The notes: generated from the letters alone by a model not told the origin. A DNA stretch of 64,000 bases from Nocardia sp. NBC_00508 (GCF_036346875.1 NZ_CP107852.1:3224001-3288000), one strand, 5' to 3'. Counted from the stretch's first letter, positions 16,809 to 26,437 are shown. A program made the numbers and translations.

Positions 16809-19800
16809 CCCGCTGACCTCCGCTTCATCTGCCGACTCGCTCGGATCTTCCGGGGCGCCGGGGCAGCACAGCACCGCGCCGCTCGGTAGACGCTGGTTCG
16901 CCGCGACAGTCGTCGTGGCGTTCCTGCTGACCTTCGCGCAGGCGCCCGGAAACACGGTCGCCGACACGAAATACGACCTGGCGCAGAATCCGCTCGGCTT
17001 CCTGGCACGCGCGAGCCATCTGTGGAGTAGCCAGGCGCCGATGGGCCAGGTGCAGAACCAGGCCTACGGATATTTCTTTCCACACGGCGCGTTCTTCTCG
17101 CTGGGCCATGTGCTGGGCGTACCCGCCTGGGTGACGCAGCGGGTCTGGTGGGCGCTGCTGCTGCTCGCCGGATTCTGGGGAATCGTCCGGCTGTGCGAGA
17201 CGCTCGGCATCGGCACGCGTGGGTCGCGAGTCATCGCGGCGCTCGCGTTCGCGCTGTCGCCGCGGGTGCTGACCACGCTCGGCTCGATCTCCTCGGAGAC
17301 GCTGCCGATGATGCTGGCGCCGTGGGTGCTGCTGGCGCCCGCCGCCCTCGGCATCGCCCAGCGGGACCGGCGGCGGCGCGGCGGTGCCGCATCGCCCGCG
17401 GGCAGCGCGCTGGCCCTGGCGCTGATGGGCTCGGTCAACGCGGTGGCGACGGTGGCCGCGTTCCTCCCTGCGCTGCTGTGGTGGATGTCGTACCGGCCGA
17501 GCCGACGCTGGTGGCGCTTCACCGCGGCGTGGATTCCGCTGCTCGTGCTCGCCACGTTCTGGTGGGTGGTGCCGCTACTGCTGCTCGGCAAGGTGAGTCC
17601 GCCGTTCCTGGATTACATCGAATCCTCGGGCGTAACCACGCAGTGGGCCTCGCTCGGCGAGGTGCTGCGCGGCACCGACAGCTGGACGCCGTTCGTCTCA
17701 CCGGAACGCATCGCGGGCGCGGTGCTGGTGACCCAGCCCGCGGCGGTCCTGGCTACCGGTCTGGTGGCAGCGGCGGGCATGGCGGGCCTGGCCCTGCGAT
17801 CCATGCCGTATCGGGGCAGGCTCACGCTCATCCTGTGCGTCGGGCTGGTCGGCATCTGCGCCGGGTTCGTGGGCGAGCTGGGTGGGCCGTTCGCGGAGTC
17901 GGTGCGCGTCTTCCTGGACTCCGGCGGCGCCCCGCTGCGCAACGTGCACAAGCTGGAGCCGCTGATCCGCATCCCGCTCGTGCTCGGGCTGGCTCAGCTG
18001 CTGGCTCGGGTGCCGTTGCCCGGCTCGGTGCCGATGCCGGTCTGGCGCGGCGCGTTCGCCCATCCGGAGCGGGACCGCGCGGTCGCGGTGGCCGCGCTGA
18101 TCCTCACCGCGCTGGCCCTGTCCACGTCGCTGGCCTGGACCGGCAAGCTCGCGCCGCGCGGCGCCTACGACCGGGTGCCCGCCTACTGGCTGCAGACCGC
18201 GGACTGGCTACGGCACAATGCCTCCGACACGCGCGCGCTGGTCGTACCCGGCGCCCCGTTCGGCAGCCAGGTCTGGGGATTGACCCGCGACGAACCACTG
18301 CAAGCGCTGGCCGACACGCCGTGGGCGATCCGCGACGCGGTGCCGCTGAACCCGCCCGGCACCATCCGCGCGATGGATTCGGTGCAGCGGCTCATCGCCG
18401 ACGGCAGGCCCTCGACCGGGCTGGCCCCGACGCTTGCCGCGCAGGGCATCGGAATCGTGGTGCTGCGCAACGACCTGGACCCGGACACCTCCCGCTCGAC
18501 GCGGCCGATGCTGGCCCACCAGGCGCTCGACGCCTCGCCCGGGCTGCGCAGGGTCGCCGAGTTCGGCGACCCGATCGAATCGGTGGTGATCGCCGACGAC
18601 CTGGTAGCCGACGGCGATCTGCGCCCGCCGTACCCGGCGATCGAGATCTACCGGGTGGACGCGCCCGGCCCGGGAACGCCCGCCGAGGTGCGCGGCGGCA
18701 CCGGGGCGCCCGAGGCGTTTCCCGGCGCATACACCGTCTCCCTCGGCGACGTTCCTTACCTACAGGGCGGCCCTGAAGTGCTCGAACGACTGCACCGCGA
18801 CCAGGCCGTCGAGACTCCCACCCTGTTCGCCGCAGACGCGGCTCGAGCCGGGCTACCCGTCGGTCCGGTGACGGTCACCGACACGCCGATGGATCGCGAA
18901 GCCGATTTCGGCCGGGTGGACAACCACAATTCGGCGCTGCGGGCGCCCGATGACGCGCGCCGCACGCACAACCTGGTCCCCGACTATCCGGTGCCAGGCA
19001 CCGAGCTGGTGCGCGGCGAATGGTCCGGCGCGACGATCACCGCGTCCAGCTCGGCCGCGGACGCCACCCAGCTCGGCGGCGCGGCGCCGGGAAGTTCGAC
19101 GGCGGCCGTCGTCGACGGCGACCCCGCCACCGCCTGGATCAGCAGCGGCATCGAACGTGCGTTGGGGCAGTGGCTTCGGCTCGACCTCGATCGCCCGGTC
19201 AAGGCCGGGCAGCTGAACCTGACCACCAGCGCGGCCGCCATCGGCGATCCGGTCAAGTGGGTCGAGGTGCGCACCGCCAACGGCACCGTCTCGGTCCGGA
19301 TATCCGAACCAGGTGCGCCGGTGTCGGTTTCGCTGCCCGCGGGCAAGACCGAATGGCTGACCATCACCGCCATCCGCACCGAAGACGGTTCCGGCGGCGG
19401 GCAATTCGGCATCAGCGAACTCGCCTTGGACGACTACTCGGACCGTAACGCGCCGGTCCGCGTCGATATCCGGCATCGGACGGTGTTGCCGCCGACTCCG
19501 GTGGGCGCACCGGTGCGCGCATGGGATCTGGGCCAGGAATTCCCCGGCCGAAGTGCCTGTTTCGACGCGCCCGACCGAGTGCGGTGCAGCAAGGGCCTCG
19601 CGTTGGCGCCGGAGGAACCGGGAACGTTCCAGCGCACGCTGACGGTGCATGAGCCGATGTCGGTCACTCCCGAACTGACCGTCCGGACCAGGCAGGGGCC
19701 CGCGCTGGAGGCGCTGCTGACCGACCGCAGCCGCCCGGTGGCCAGAGGCAAGGCCGACGTAGGCGACCTGCGCGGCGCCGCCTTCGCCGCGACCGACGGC

Positions 19801-21162
19801 GATCCGCGCACGAGCTGGACCGCGCCGGAGGACTCGGTCCGCACGATGACCGGTGGCAGGCCGACGCTCACGATCGAGCTGCCCGAACCCGCGCTGGTGA
19901 CCGGCTTGGACCTGACCCCCTCGCTCGGCGGCCTGCCCGCGGCGCCGACCTCCGTGACGGTGAATCTCGGCGACGGCCCGCAAGTACGCGAGCTGGACGA
20001 CGCCGACCCCGGCACGCCGGTACACATCTCGTTGCACCCCACCGTGACCGACCGGATCGAGCTCAGCATGCGCACCTGGCGGCCGGTGCTGGACAAGACC
20101 GCGCTCGGGTTCGCACAGACCCAACCGTCCGGCCTGGCGGAGGTGTCGGTGCTCGGACCGGATTACCCCGAGTCCGCGCCGCTGGAACGTGAGCTCACCG
20201 TCCCGTGCGCGCTCGGCCCCACGATCGAGGTCGGCGGACGGATCCTGTCCACCACCGTCACCGCGACCGTCGGCGAGTTGCGCTCCGGCGCTCCGGTTCC
20301 CGCCCGGGTCTGCACCGACGACGCGGCCGAGCGGTCAGGCGAGCTTGCGCTGCCGCAGGGCCGGGTGGACGTCTCGGTCGGGCCGACCGACCTGTTCTTC
20401 GTGGACCGCCTGCGCTTGAACAGCACCGAGGCGTCCGCCGCGCACCAGCCGGATGCGGGAACGCGCTTGCTCGTGCTGCCCCTGAGCACCAACGTCGGTT
20501 GGCACGCGACCACCGCGGACGGGCGTGTCCTCGAACCGGTGGTGGTCGACGGGTGGCAGCAAGGTTGGCTGCTGCCTGCCGACGCCACCGAACCGGTCAC
20601 CGTCTCGTTCCCGGCCGACCGCTGGTATCGCCTCGGCATCTTCGGTGGCCTGCTGCTGCTCATCCCGCTCGCCGCCCTCGCCATCCCGCGTCGCGGCCGC
20701 ACGGCGAAGCGACCGGATGCGGCCGCGGCCGAACACACTCGCACGGTCGCGGATTCGCCTGCCACGCAACAGGGCCCGCAAGCCGGATCACCGCCGGACA
20801 CCTGGGGCCGCAGGTGGATGGGCGCGGCCGGGCTCGCCGGTGCGACCACGCTGATCGTGGGGCCGGTGGGTGCGGTCGTCACGGTGATCGCCTTGGTCGC
20901 AACTCGTTTCAGGCCGCGCCTAGCCCCCCGAGCACTCGTCGTCGTGGCGGGTGTGGGTACCGCGCTGTCCGCCGCCGCCCTCTCCACCGGCCCATGGCGC
21001 TCGCCCGACGGTTATATGGGCGGGTCGCTACTGGTGCAGCTGCCCGCACTGATCGCGATCATCGCGGTGGGCGTCGCGGCGCTGCCCCAGCGCAAAGACC
21101 GGCCGAACACGAAACGGGCCGCCGAGTCCGGGGACGAGATCGGCCGACCGGCCTCCGACTGA
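16789..21162 (+). CDS. aftD: Arabinofuranosyltransferase AftD (GT-C)
   Basis: A 1457-aa polytopic glycosyltransferase that adds branching arabinofuranose from decaprenyl-phosphoarabinose to arabinogalactan and lipoarabinomannan. The N-terminal ~450 residues hold about ten transmembrane helices and conserved blocks shared with M. tuberculosis AftD (NTVADTKYDL, QNQAYGYFFPHG, LSPRVLTTLGSISSETLPMM, LRNVHKLEPLIRIPLVLGLA). The large periplasmic part contains two discoidin-like carbohydrate-binding regions, near residues 772 (VDGDPATAW) and 1000 (TDGDPRTSW). Two or more transmembrane helices close the C-terminus. The start is taken as the TTG at 16789 overlapping the DUF2613 gene; a later start is possible because the first ~30 residues are not conserved. 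Confidence 0.95.
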   Translation: MSTAAADPLTSASSADSLGSSGAPGQHSTAPLGRRWFAATVVVAFLLTFAQAPGNTVADTKYDLAQNPLGFLARASHLWSSQAPMGQVQNQAYGYFFPHGAFFSLGHVLGVPAWVTQRVWWALLLLAGFWGIVRLCETLGIGTRGSRVIAALAFALSPRVLTTLGSISSETLPMMLAPWVLLAPAALGIAQRDRRRRGGAASPAGSALALALMGSVNAVATVAAFLPALLWWMSYRPSRRWWRFTAAWIPLLVLATFWWVVPLLLLGKVSPPFLDYIESSGVTTQWASLGEVLRGTDSWTPFVSPERIAGAVLVTQPAAVLATGLVAAAGMAGLALRSMPYRGRLTLILCVGLVGICAGFVGELGGPFAESVRVFLDSGGAPLRNVHKLEPLIRIPLVLGLAQLLARVPLPGSVPMPVWRGAFAHPERDRAVAVAALILTALALSTSLAWTGKLAPRGAYDRVPAYWLQTADWLRHNASDTRALVVPGAPFGSQVWGLTRDEPLQALADTPWAIRDAVPLNPPGTIRAMDSVQRLIADGRPSTGLAPTLAAQGIGIVVLRNDLDPDTSRSTRPMLAHQALDASPGLRRVAEFGDPIESVVIADDLVADGDLRPPYPAIEIYRVDAPGPGTPAEVRGGTGAPEAFPGAYTVSLGDVPYLQGGPEVLERLHRDQAVETPTLFAADAARAGLPVGPVTVTDTPMDREADFGRVDNHNSALRAPDDARRTHNLVPDYPVPGTELVRGEWSGATITASSSAADATQLGGAAPGSSTAAVVDGDPATAWISSGIERALGQWLRLDLDRPVKAGQLNLTTSAAAIGDPVKWVEVRTANGTVSVRISEPGAPVSVSLPAGKTEWLTITAIRTEDGSGGGQFGISELALDDYSDRNAPVRVDIRHRTVLPPTPVGAPVRAWDLGQEFPGRSACFDAPDRVRCSKGLALAPEEPGTFQRTLTVHEPMSVTPELTVRTRQGPALEALLTDRSRPVARGKADVGDLRGAAFAATDGDPRTSWTAPEDSVRTMTGGRPTLTIELPEPALVTGLDLTPSLGGLPAAPTSVTVNLGDGPQVRELDDADPGTPVHISLHPTVTDRIELSMRTWRPVLDKTALGFAQTQPSGLAEVSVLGPDYPESAPLERELTVPCALGPTIEVGGRILSTTVTATVGELRSGAPVPARVCTDDAAERSGELALPQGRVDVSVGPTDLFFVDRLRLNSTEASAAHQPDAGTRLLVLPLSTNVGWHATTADGRVLEPVVVDGWQQGWLLPADATEPVTVSFPADRWYRLGIFGGLLLLIPLAALAIPRRGRTAKRPDAAAAEHTRTVADSPATQQGPQAGSPPDTWGRRWMGAAGLAGATTLIVGPVGAVVTVIALVATRFRPRLAPRALVVVAGVGTALSAAALSTGPWRSPDGYMGGSLLVQLPALIAIIAVGVAALPQRKDRPNTKRAAESGDEIGRPASD

Positions 21163-21490
21163 GCGAGCCGCTGCCAGCCGCCTCGGCGCGGTCAGCGCGC
21201 TTGCCGCGCGCTGCGTAGTTGTGGCATCCGACGCGGGCAGCCGCATGTCGCTGACGGATGCCTGCCACCTGTCGCGGACACGGGTGGAGATCGCGCCGCA
21301 CCGCGATGTGACGGTGGTGGAACAGCTGCCGGCGAAGCGCACCGAGGAGCGCACGTCGGTGCTCACCGATTCGGTCTTCAGCGCCTACGGGGACCACTGC
21401 CATAGCCGTGGGCGCACAAGCGGGCTTCCGCTTGCGAAGAGGCGGATTCGCCGTGCGCCGCAACGGCACTCGTTGCTAACGTTCCCACGC
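21163..21490. other. Intergenic region after aftD
   Basis: A 328-nt gap. It holds a 7-bp hairpin (21417-21423 with 21428-21434, loop GCTT) and a small GGCG/CGCC hairpin just after it, possibly ending aftD transcription. The open frame through this gap, upstream of the DinB gene, shows no recognisable protein. Confidence 0.4.
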
Positions 21491-21991
21491 GTGAACACCT
21501 GTGCCGAATGCGGTTTCTGCTACGACTTGGCTTCGGCGGCCGAGGTGCCGTCGCTGGCGCGGGAGCACGCCGTGGAGTACGCCGACCTGCTGGGCGCGGA
21601 TACCGGCAAGCTACGGCAGCGCGGCAGGCCCGACGTATGGTCACCGCTCGAATACGCCTGCCACATGCGGGATGTGCTGCTGGCCCAGCGGGAGCGTGTG
21701 CTGGCCGCGCGCCGCCTGGACAACCCGCCCGCGATACCGATGGGCCGGGACGAGCGGGTCGAGTACGACGGCTACGCGGAACAGGCTCCCGCGGACGTGG
21801 CCCGCCAGATCCGCGACGCCGCGTTGCTGTTCGCGAACGTGCTGGAGCGACTCGGCGACGAGGACTGGGAACGCACCCTGAGCTTCCCCTACCCCGAGCA
21901 AGCGGATCGCTCACTGCGTTGGCTCGCGCTGCACACCCTGCACGAAATGCGCCACCACCTGCTGGACATGCACCGGCAGCTGGACGGCTGA
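21491..21991 (+). CDS. DinB-superfamily protein
   Basis: A 166-aa protein with a DinB four-helix fold. The N-terminus has a Cys pair (NTCAECGFCYDL). Putative metal-ligand histidines lie in YACHMRDVLLAQRERV and at ALHTLHEMRHHLLDM. DinB-like proteins are metal-dependent, often thiol-linked transferases or hydrolases; the substrate here is unknown. The GTG at 21491 is chosen because the CxxC-aromatic start is typical of the family, and the open frame upstream is intergenic-looking. Confidence 0.8.
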   Translation: MNTCAECGFCYDLASAAEVPSLAREHAVEYADLLGADTGKLRQRGRPDVWSPLEYACHMRDVLLAQRERVLAARRLDNPPAIPMGRDERVEYDGYAEQAPADVARQIRDAALLFANVLERLGDEDWERTLSFPYPEQADRSLRWLALHTLHEMRHHLLDMHRQLDG

Positions 21992-22008
21992 CGTGGCTGC
22001 CGCGTCGT

Positions 22009-23196
22009 CTATCCGAGCGCAGGCTGGGGCTTTTCGTCCCGCTTCACCCGGTCCCGCTTGCGGGCCCAGCGTCGCACCGGCTCCTCGACCAGCGCGTAGC
22101 TGGCCGCGGCGAGCGGGAGGGTGATGGCGACCGTGAGGACGAGGACGTAGACGAAGTCCCCGGAGAAGGGCAGGATGCCGAACACCGGGAACACGATCGT
22201 CAGCACCGCGAGGTGCCAGATGAAGATGCCGTAGGACCAGCGTCCGAGCATCGCGGCCACCGGCGATTCCAGCCAGCGGTGCGGTCGCGCGGCCGGGTCG
22301 CGCAGCACCAGCGGCGCGAGCAAGGTGAACCCGATGATCGCGCCCAAGCCCATCTTCACCACGTACTGCCACGGTTCGGCTCGCGTCAGCCCGGCCGGTC
22401 CGGCCAGATCGGTCGCGGCGAGCAGGAAGGCGACCGTCGCGACCGTCCACATCAAAGGCTGGTTCGCCGCGATCTTCCACCACCGTGATAGCCGAACGCT
22501 ATTATCGGCGAGCTCGGCGAGCAGCATGCCCGCCGCGAACCACGGCAAATAACCGGGCAACCAGTTGTCGGGATGAATGGCGTCCGGCGTCGGCACCGGA
22601 ATGAAGTTCCAGCCGAGACTGATCAGCGCCACAGCGAGCAGAACGGGGACTCGCCAGCGCGCCGCCGGGCCGCGCAGTCGAACCAGAGCGAAGGCCAGCA
22701 ACGGCAACACCAGATAGAAGGCGACCTCGACCGAAAGACTCCACATCTGGGTCAGCCCGTCGGTCAGTGTCAGTGGGATGAACACCTGAAGCAGCGCCAG
22801 GTTCGACACCCACACCCGCAGTCCAGCGGTCCCGGCCGCACTGGGCAGCAGCACGAGCACCACACACACCACCACCCAGTACGCGGGCAGGATGCGCGCG
22901 GCGCGATGTCGCAGGTAGTAGCCGGTCGGTGGGGCGGTGTCGAGCCCGCGCGCGGCCGCGGCGTGCGGGCGCCAGAGCAGGAATCCGGACAGCGCGAAGA
23001 ACACCGCGACCGCCATATCGAACCGTCCCCACACCCGGCCGATGACGGGCGTGCCCGAGGCCGCGGTCTGGAAGGCGACGTGGGTCAGCAGGACTCCGAG
23101 AGCGGCCATCCCGCGCATGCCTTCCAGCGCGGGCACGAACGCGCGCGGGCGCACCCGTTCGGTAACGGGTGCGGTGGTGGGCAGCGTCGCGGTCAT
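22009..23196 (-). CDS. Acyltransferase 3 family membrane protein (Rv0228/TmaT-like)
   Basis: A 395-aa integral membrane O-acyltransferase of the OafA/YrhL type with about ten helices. The motifs are FVPALEGMRGMAALGVLLTH with the catalytic His, FFALSGFLLWRP, RRAARILPAYW-like HRAARILPAYW and SVEVAFYLVLPLLA. Its place beside a DUF3068 gene equals M. tuberculosis Rv0228, whose corynebacterial counterpart TmaT acetylates trehalose monomycolate before MmpL export; that assignment is by synteny and family. The ATG at 23196 has GGAG upstream; a TTG one codon earlier is possible. Confidence 0.88.
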   Translation of the reverse strand: MTATLPTTAPVTERVRPRAFVPALEGMRGMAALGVLLTHVAFQTAASGTPVIGRVWGRFDMAVAVFFALSGFLLWRPHAAAARGLDTAPPTGYYLRHRAARILPAYWVVVCVVLVLLPSAAGTAGLRVWVSNLALLQVFIPLTLTDGLTQMWSLSVEVAFYLVLPLLAFALVRLRGPAARWRVPVLLAVALISLGWNFIPVPTPDAIHPDNWLPGYLPWFAAGMLLAELADNSVRLSRWWKIAANQPLMWTVATVAFLLAATDLAGPAGLTRAEPWQYVVKMGLGAIIGFTLLAPLVLRDPAARPHRWLESPVAAMLGRWSYGIFIWHLAVLTIVFPVFGILPFSGDFVYVLVLTVAITLPLAAASYALVEEPVRRWARKRDRVKRDEKPQPALG

Positions 23197-23399
23197 CAAG
23201 CTCCAGTCTGCCTTGCGAATTCACAGTTGATAACCCGACGTTTCAGATTTCACGCTAAACTCGGGCGATTTCTCGGCCGATTCCGGCCTCGACGCGGCAT
23301 GGTACGACATCGGGCTGTTAGTGTCGGGGCTCACGAGTGCCGCGGGATGCCCGCAGTACTCGACGGAACGGCCTGTGTTCTACGACGAGGAGAGTTTGC

Positions 23400-24554
23400 A
23401 TGGCACTGAGTGCCGGTACCAGAAGGACGGTGGCCTGCCTGCTGGTGGGTCTCGGCGCGCTGCTGATCGTCGCCGCACTGATGATCCCGACCTACACCGT
23501 CGACAAGCTGGCGAAGACTCCCCTCGATCTGGAGATCACCACGATCGCGACGAATCAGCCTGGTGAGGAAAGCCTAGTGCTGGACTCCAAGTCGCTGACC
23601 GCGCCGGAGGGTTCCGCCAAAGTCGACACCAACGTCCCGCTGGTTTCGCAGCGGTTCCTCACCGTCGAGGAACCGGCCGACGCCGAGAAGATGACGGTGC
23701 AGGCGGGCCAGACGCTGCGCCGCATCGACAAGCAGGGCGACACCGGCCTGCTGAGCGCGCTCGTAGACCGGGTGACCATCGACCGCGTGACCGGCATGCC
23801 GGTCGACACCGAGCCCAACGGCTCCATCGCGGTCACCACCACCAAGGAAGGCGAGACCATCGCCGACCCGGTGCAGCACACCGGTCTGCAGTACCGGTTC
23901 CCGATCGGCACCGAGAAGAAGACCTACCCCTACTTCGATCTCAACGTGCGCAAGACTTTCGACGCCACCTTCGTCGAAGAGACCGAGATCAACAACATGA
24001 AGGTCTACCGCTTCCAGATGTCGGTGCCCGCCACCAACTTGAACGACGTGGTCCAGTCGCCGACCAACCGGCTCAGCCTGCCCGCCGCCAAGTGGGGCGT
24101 CGAGGGCGGCGAGGAGCCGGTGACCATGAACCGGTACTACACCAACACCCGTGACCTGTGGGTCGAGCCGCAGACCGGCACGGTGATCAAGGGTGGCGAG
24201 CAGCTGCACCTGTTCTACTCGCGCACCGCGGACAAGCCGGAGATCAGTGCGCTGAAGTCGCACATCGTGTTCGACGAGAACACCGTCGAGTCGCAGATCT
24301 CGGTGGCCAAGGAGAACATCGACAAGCTGTCGCTCTACGGCCGGATCATGCCGATCGTCCTCGGCGTCCTCGGCGTGATCGCGCTGATCGCAGGCGTGTT
24401 CCTCGGTGTCCGCCGGGCCGGGCCCGCCCCGGCGCCCGCGCGCTCCGGCGGCGCCCCGGGCCAGCGTCCGGGCGGCGGCACCTCGCGGGGTGCAGGCGGT
24501 CGCGGCGGCGATGATGCGCCCACCGAGCAGATCCGGATCAACAAGCAACCCTGA
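23400..24554 (+). CDS. DUF3068 family membrane protein (Rv0227c-like)
   Basis: A 384-aa protein with an N-terminal membrane helix (about 8-30), a large extracytoplasmic beta-rich domain (about 35-310), a second helix (about 318-340) and a Gly/Pro-rich cytoplasmic tail. The tail ends in DDAPTEQIRINKQP, and DAPTEQI resembles phospho-Thr/FHA target tails. DUF3068 proteins are sometimes labelled porin-PorA-like; function is unknown. The ATG at 23400 follows GAGGAG. Divergent from the acyltransferase gene, as in mycobacteria, and ended by a strong terminator. Confidence 0.88.
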   Translation: MALSAGTRRTVACLLVGLGALLIVAALMIPTYTVDKLAKTPLDLEITTIATNQPGEESLVLDSKSLTAPEGSAKVDTNVPLVSQRFLTVEEPADAEKMTVQAGQTLRRIDKQGDTGLLSALVDRVTIDRVTGMPVDTEPNGSIAVTTTKEGETIADPVQHTGLQYRFPIGTEKKTYPYFDLNVRKTFDATFVEETEINNMKVYRFQMSVPATNLNDVVQSPTNRLSLPAAKWGVEGGEEPVTMNRYYTNTRDLWVEPQTGTVIKGGEQLHLFYSRTADKPEISALKSHIVFDENTVESQISVAKENIDKLSLYGRIMPIVLGVLGVIALIAGVFLGVRRAGPAPAPARSGGAPGQRPGGGTSRGAGGRGGDDAPTEQIRINKQP

Positions 24555-24571
24555 TCCGGCTGAGCGTCACT

Positions 24572-24616
24572 GAATTCGGCTCCCCGCCATCCGGCTGGGG
24601 AGCCGAATTCGTTTCT
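24572..24616 (+). terminator. Terminator of the DUF3068 gene
   Basis: The stem GAATTCGGCTCCCC (24572-24585) pairs exactly with 24597-24610 over an 11-nt loop, followed by GTTTCT. Confidence 0.85.
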
Positions 24617-24623
24617 GTACCGT

Positions 24624-24740
24624 CTCTCCGAGTACTCAGGCCGTACTGGTAAGTGCCGCGAAACCCACGTTCAGGTTCTAGGTCGGGTGCCGAGCAAGTT
24701 TTGGGCGTACCACCCATGTACTCACGAAATCAGTTGTCAC
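24624..24740 (+). repeat. Locus repeat, copy A (~117 bp)
   Basis: First of three related intergenic copies. It begins CTCTCCGAGTACTCAGGCCG and ends ATCAGTTGTCAC. It shares the blocks CAGGCCGTAC, GTTCAGGT, TGGGCGTACC and ATCAGTTGTC with copy B, and CTCTCCGAGTA and CCATGTACTCAC with copy C. Confidence 0.75.
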
Positions 24741-24877
24741 GTATGCCCAGCTTTCCCTCGAAGGCAAGGCATGCCGTGGCGAACAGCCTGCCGAGAGGAG
24801 CTTCGGCCGTCCGGATCGTCCACGTAGACCAGAACGTGTACGGCGGCGATCATGGGCTCGATCTCAGGTAGGTGCCA

Positions 24878-24990
24878 GTCAACCGGCGGGGCGCAGCCGC
24901 TCAGGGCGTGTCTGCTGTCGGCCGCGCGCAAGACCATGACCGTGACCAACAGGGTTGTCGGCCACCGCGACCGACACGATCGCGGTGGTC
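24878..24990 (-). pseudogene. Decayed tandem duplicate of the flippase gene 3' end
   Basis: These 113 nt align with 25017-25129, the last ~105 nt of the flippase gene plus its stop, with two compensating single-base indels. On the minus strand the remnant still reads VLRAADS, as in the intact C-terminus. Beyond it toward 24780 the minus strand reads MIAAVHVLVYVDDPDG, resembling the start of a VOC-family (glyoxalase-like) protein that soon breaks off. No ribosome site or intact gene is present. Confidence 0.7.
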
Positions 24991-25017
24991 GAGAGCTCGA
25001 TCATGGGCAGTGGCCCG

Positions 25018-26253
25018 TCAACCGACCGGGCGCAGCGGCTCGGGGCGTGTCGTGCTGTCGGCCGCGCGCAACACCACGATGGCGACCAGCAGGGTCGTGG
25101 TCGCCGCGACCGATACGGCCGTCGTGATCAGGGCCGGAACCGTGCGGGCAAAAGCCAGCATCAGCGTGACTTCGACGGCCAGGCCGAGCCAGGTGACCAC
25201 CGCGAGCGAGGTGCGGTCGACGGCGATAGCCGACAGCACCGCGCCTTGCAGTACGGCCAGCACCGCTCCGTGCAGCGCGAACAGCCACAGCAGGCCTTGG
25301 ATCGGGGCGTAGTCCTCGCCGGCGAGCAGCGGGGCCAGCGGGGCGGCGACCACGGCGCCGAGCACCGCGACGAGGCCGATGCCGCTGAGCACCGCCAGCG
25401 CGGCCCGGATGGCGCCCGCCGACTGAGTCGGCTGGGCCATCCGCGGATACAGCACCACGCCGACTGCCTGCGGCAACCAGAACGCGATCTTGGTGGCGAT
25501 GGTGCCGAGTGCGTAGCGGCTGGCATCCACGTCGTCCAGCACGATCCGGACCACGATCAGGTCCGCCGACTGCAGCGCCATCAGCGCCGCCTGCACCTGG
25601 GCGGCCCGCAGGACCGGCAGCACGCCCGTGGCCGCGGCGACCTCGCCCGCCTCGATTCCGGCACCGACCCGCGTGGACGGCGAACCGGCCACGATCCTGG
25701 CCAGCACCGCCGCCGCCGCGATCCCGCAGGCCGCGGCCCACAGCGCGAGTGTCGCGCCGCCGCTCAGCGCCAGAACCACCAAGGCGGGCGCGACCCGGGA
25801 TATCCCCGCCGCGCCCAACACCACCCCCAACGCCCGAAACCGCTTGTTGCCCTGCAAGACACCCTGCTCGCCGGACAACAGCACCAACGCGGGCGCGGCA
25901 CCGAGTGCCGCCGCGGTGGCGGCGACACCGACGTTCAGCGTGCGGGATACCAGCGGCACCAGAACTGCCACCACCACGGCGACGATCAACGCGCACCGCC
26001 ACTGCAACCCGCGCAGCGCCGCCACGTCCGCACCGCGAACCAGCTCCCGGGCCACCACGTTCTGCAAGGCCAGCGCCGGCACCGCACACAGCAGCTGCAC
26101 CGCGAGCAGACTCGCGAACTCGCTGTATCCGGTGACCCCCAGCCACCGTCCGGCCAGCAGCTGCAGCAGATACCCGGCCACGTTGGCGGTCATCGCCCCG
26201 GCCGTCACCCACGTCAGATCCGCCACCATGAGAAACCGACGGACAGCAGACAC
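25018..26253 (-). CDS. Flippase-like polysaccharide export membrane protein (MOP superfamily)
   Basis: A 411-aa protein with 12 or more predicted membrane helices and few charged residues. The N-terminus (MVADLTWVTAGAMTANVAGYLLQL region, GRWLGVTGYSEFASLLAVQ) resembles Wzx-type oligosaccharide flippases of the MOP/MVF superfamily. It sits inside the mycolate/arabinan envelope locus, between the DUF3068 gene and the large membrane protein gene, so export of a lipid-linked sugar or glycolipid is a reasonable inference; the substrate is unknown. The GTG at 26253 has GGGGGAG almost touching it; an ATG at 26229 is the alternative start. Its 3' end is partly duplicated downstream. Confidence 0.78.
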   Translation of the reverse strand: MSAVRRFLMVADLTWVTAGAMTANVAGYLLQLLAGRWLGVTGYSEFASLLAVQLLCAVPALALQNVVARELVRGADVAALRGLQWRCALIVAVVVAVLVPLVSRTLNVGVAATAAALGAAPALVLLSGEQGVLQGNKRFRALGVVLGAAGISRVAPALVVLALSGGATLALWAAACGIAAAAVLARIVAGSPSTRVGAGIEAGEVAAATGVLPVLRAAQVQAALMALQSADLIVVRIVLDDVDASRYALGTIATKIAFWLPQAVGVVLYPRMAQPTQSAGAIRAALAVLSGIGLVAVLGAVVAAPLAPLLAGEDYAPIQGLLWLFALHGAVLAVLQGAVLSAIAVDRTSLAVVTWLGLAVEVTLMLAFARTVPALITTAVSVAATTTLLVAIVVLRAADSTTRPEPLRPVG

Positions 26254-26263
26254 GCTCCCCCGC

Positions 26264-26389
26264 CTCTCTGGGTCTTCAGGCCGTACCAGTCGGGTGACGC
26301 AAGATTCGCGTTCAGGTCCTGCGTTGGGTTCCGCTCATGTTCTGGGCGTACCCGGTGAGTTACCGATGCGCTCGCGCGATCAGTTGTCC
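26264..26389 (+). repeat. Locus repeat, copy B (~126 bp)
   Basis: Same orientation as copy A, immediately upstream of the flippase start. It contains TTCAGGCCGTACCAGTC, GCGTTCAGGTCCT, TTCTGGGCG, CCGGTGAGTTACC and GATCAGTTGTCC. Confidence 0.75.
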
Positions 26390-26437
26390 TGGTGTCGCAA
26401 GCCACTCGTCGGCGCGAAGGCGGCTGGCTGCACTGTC

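Noticed and set aside
24737..24949. Short minus-strand frame downstream of the flippase gene
   Set aside because: It reads through the duplicated flippase 3' end and a truncated VOC-like start, so it is treated as a pseudogene remnant.
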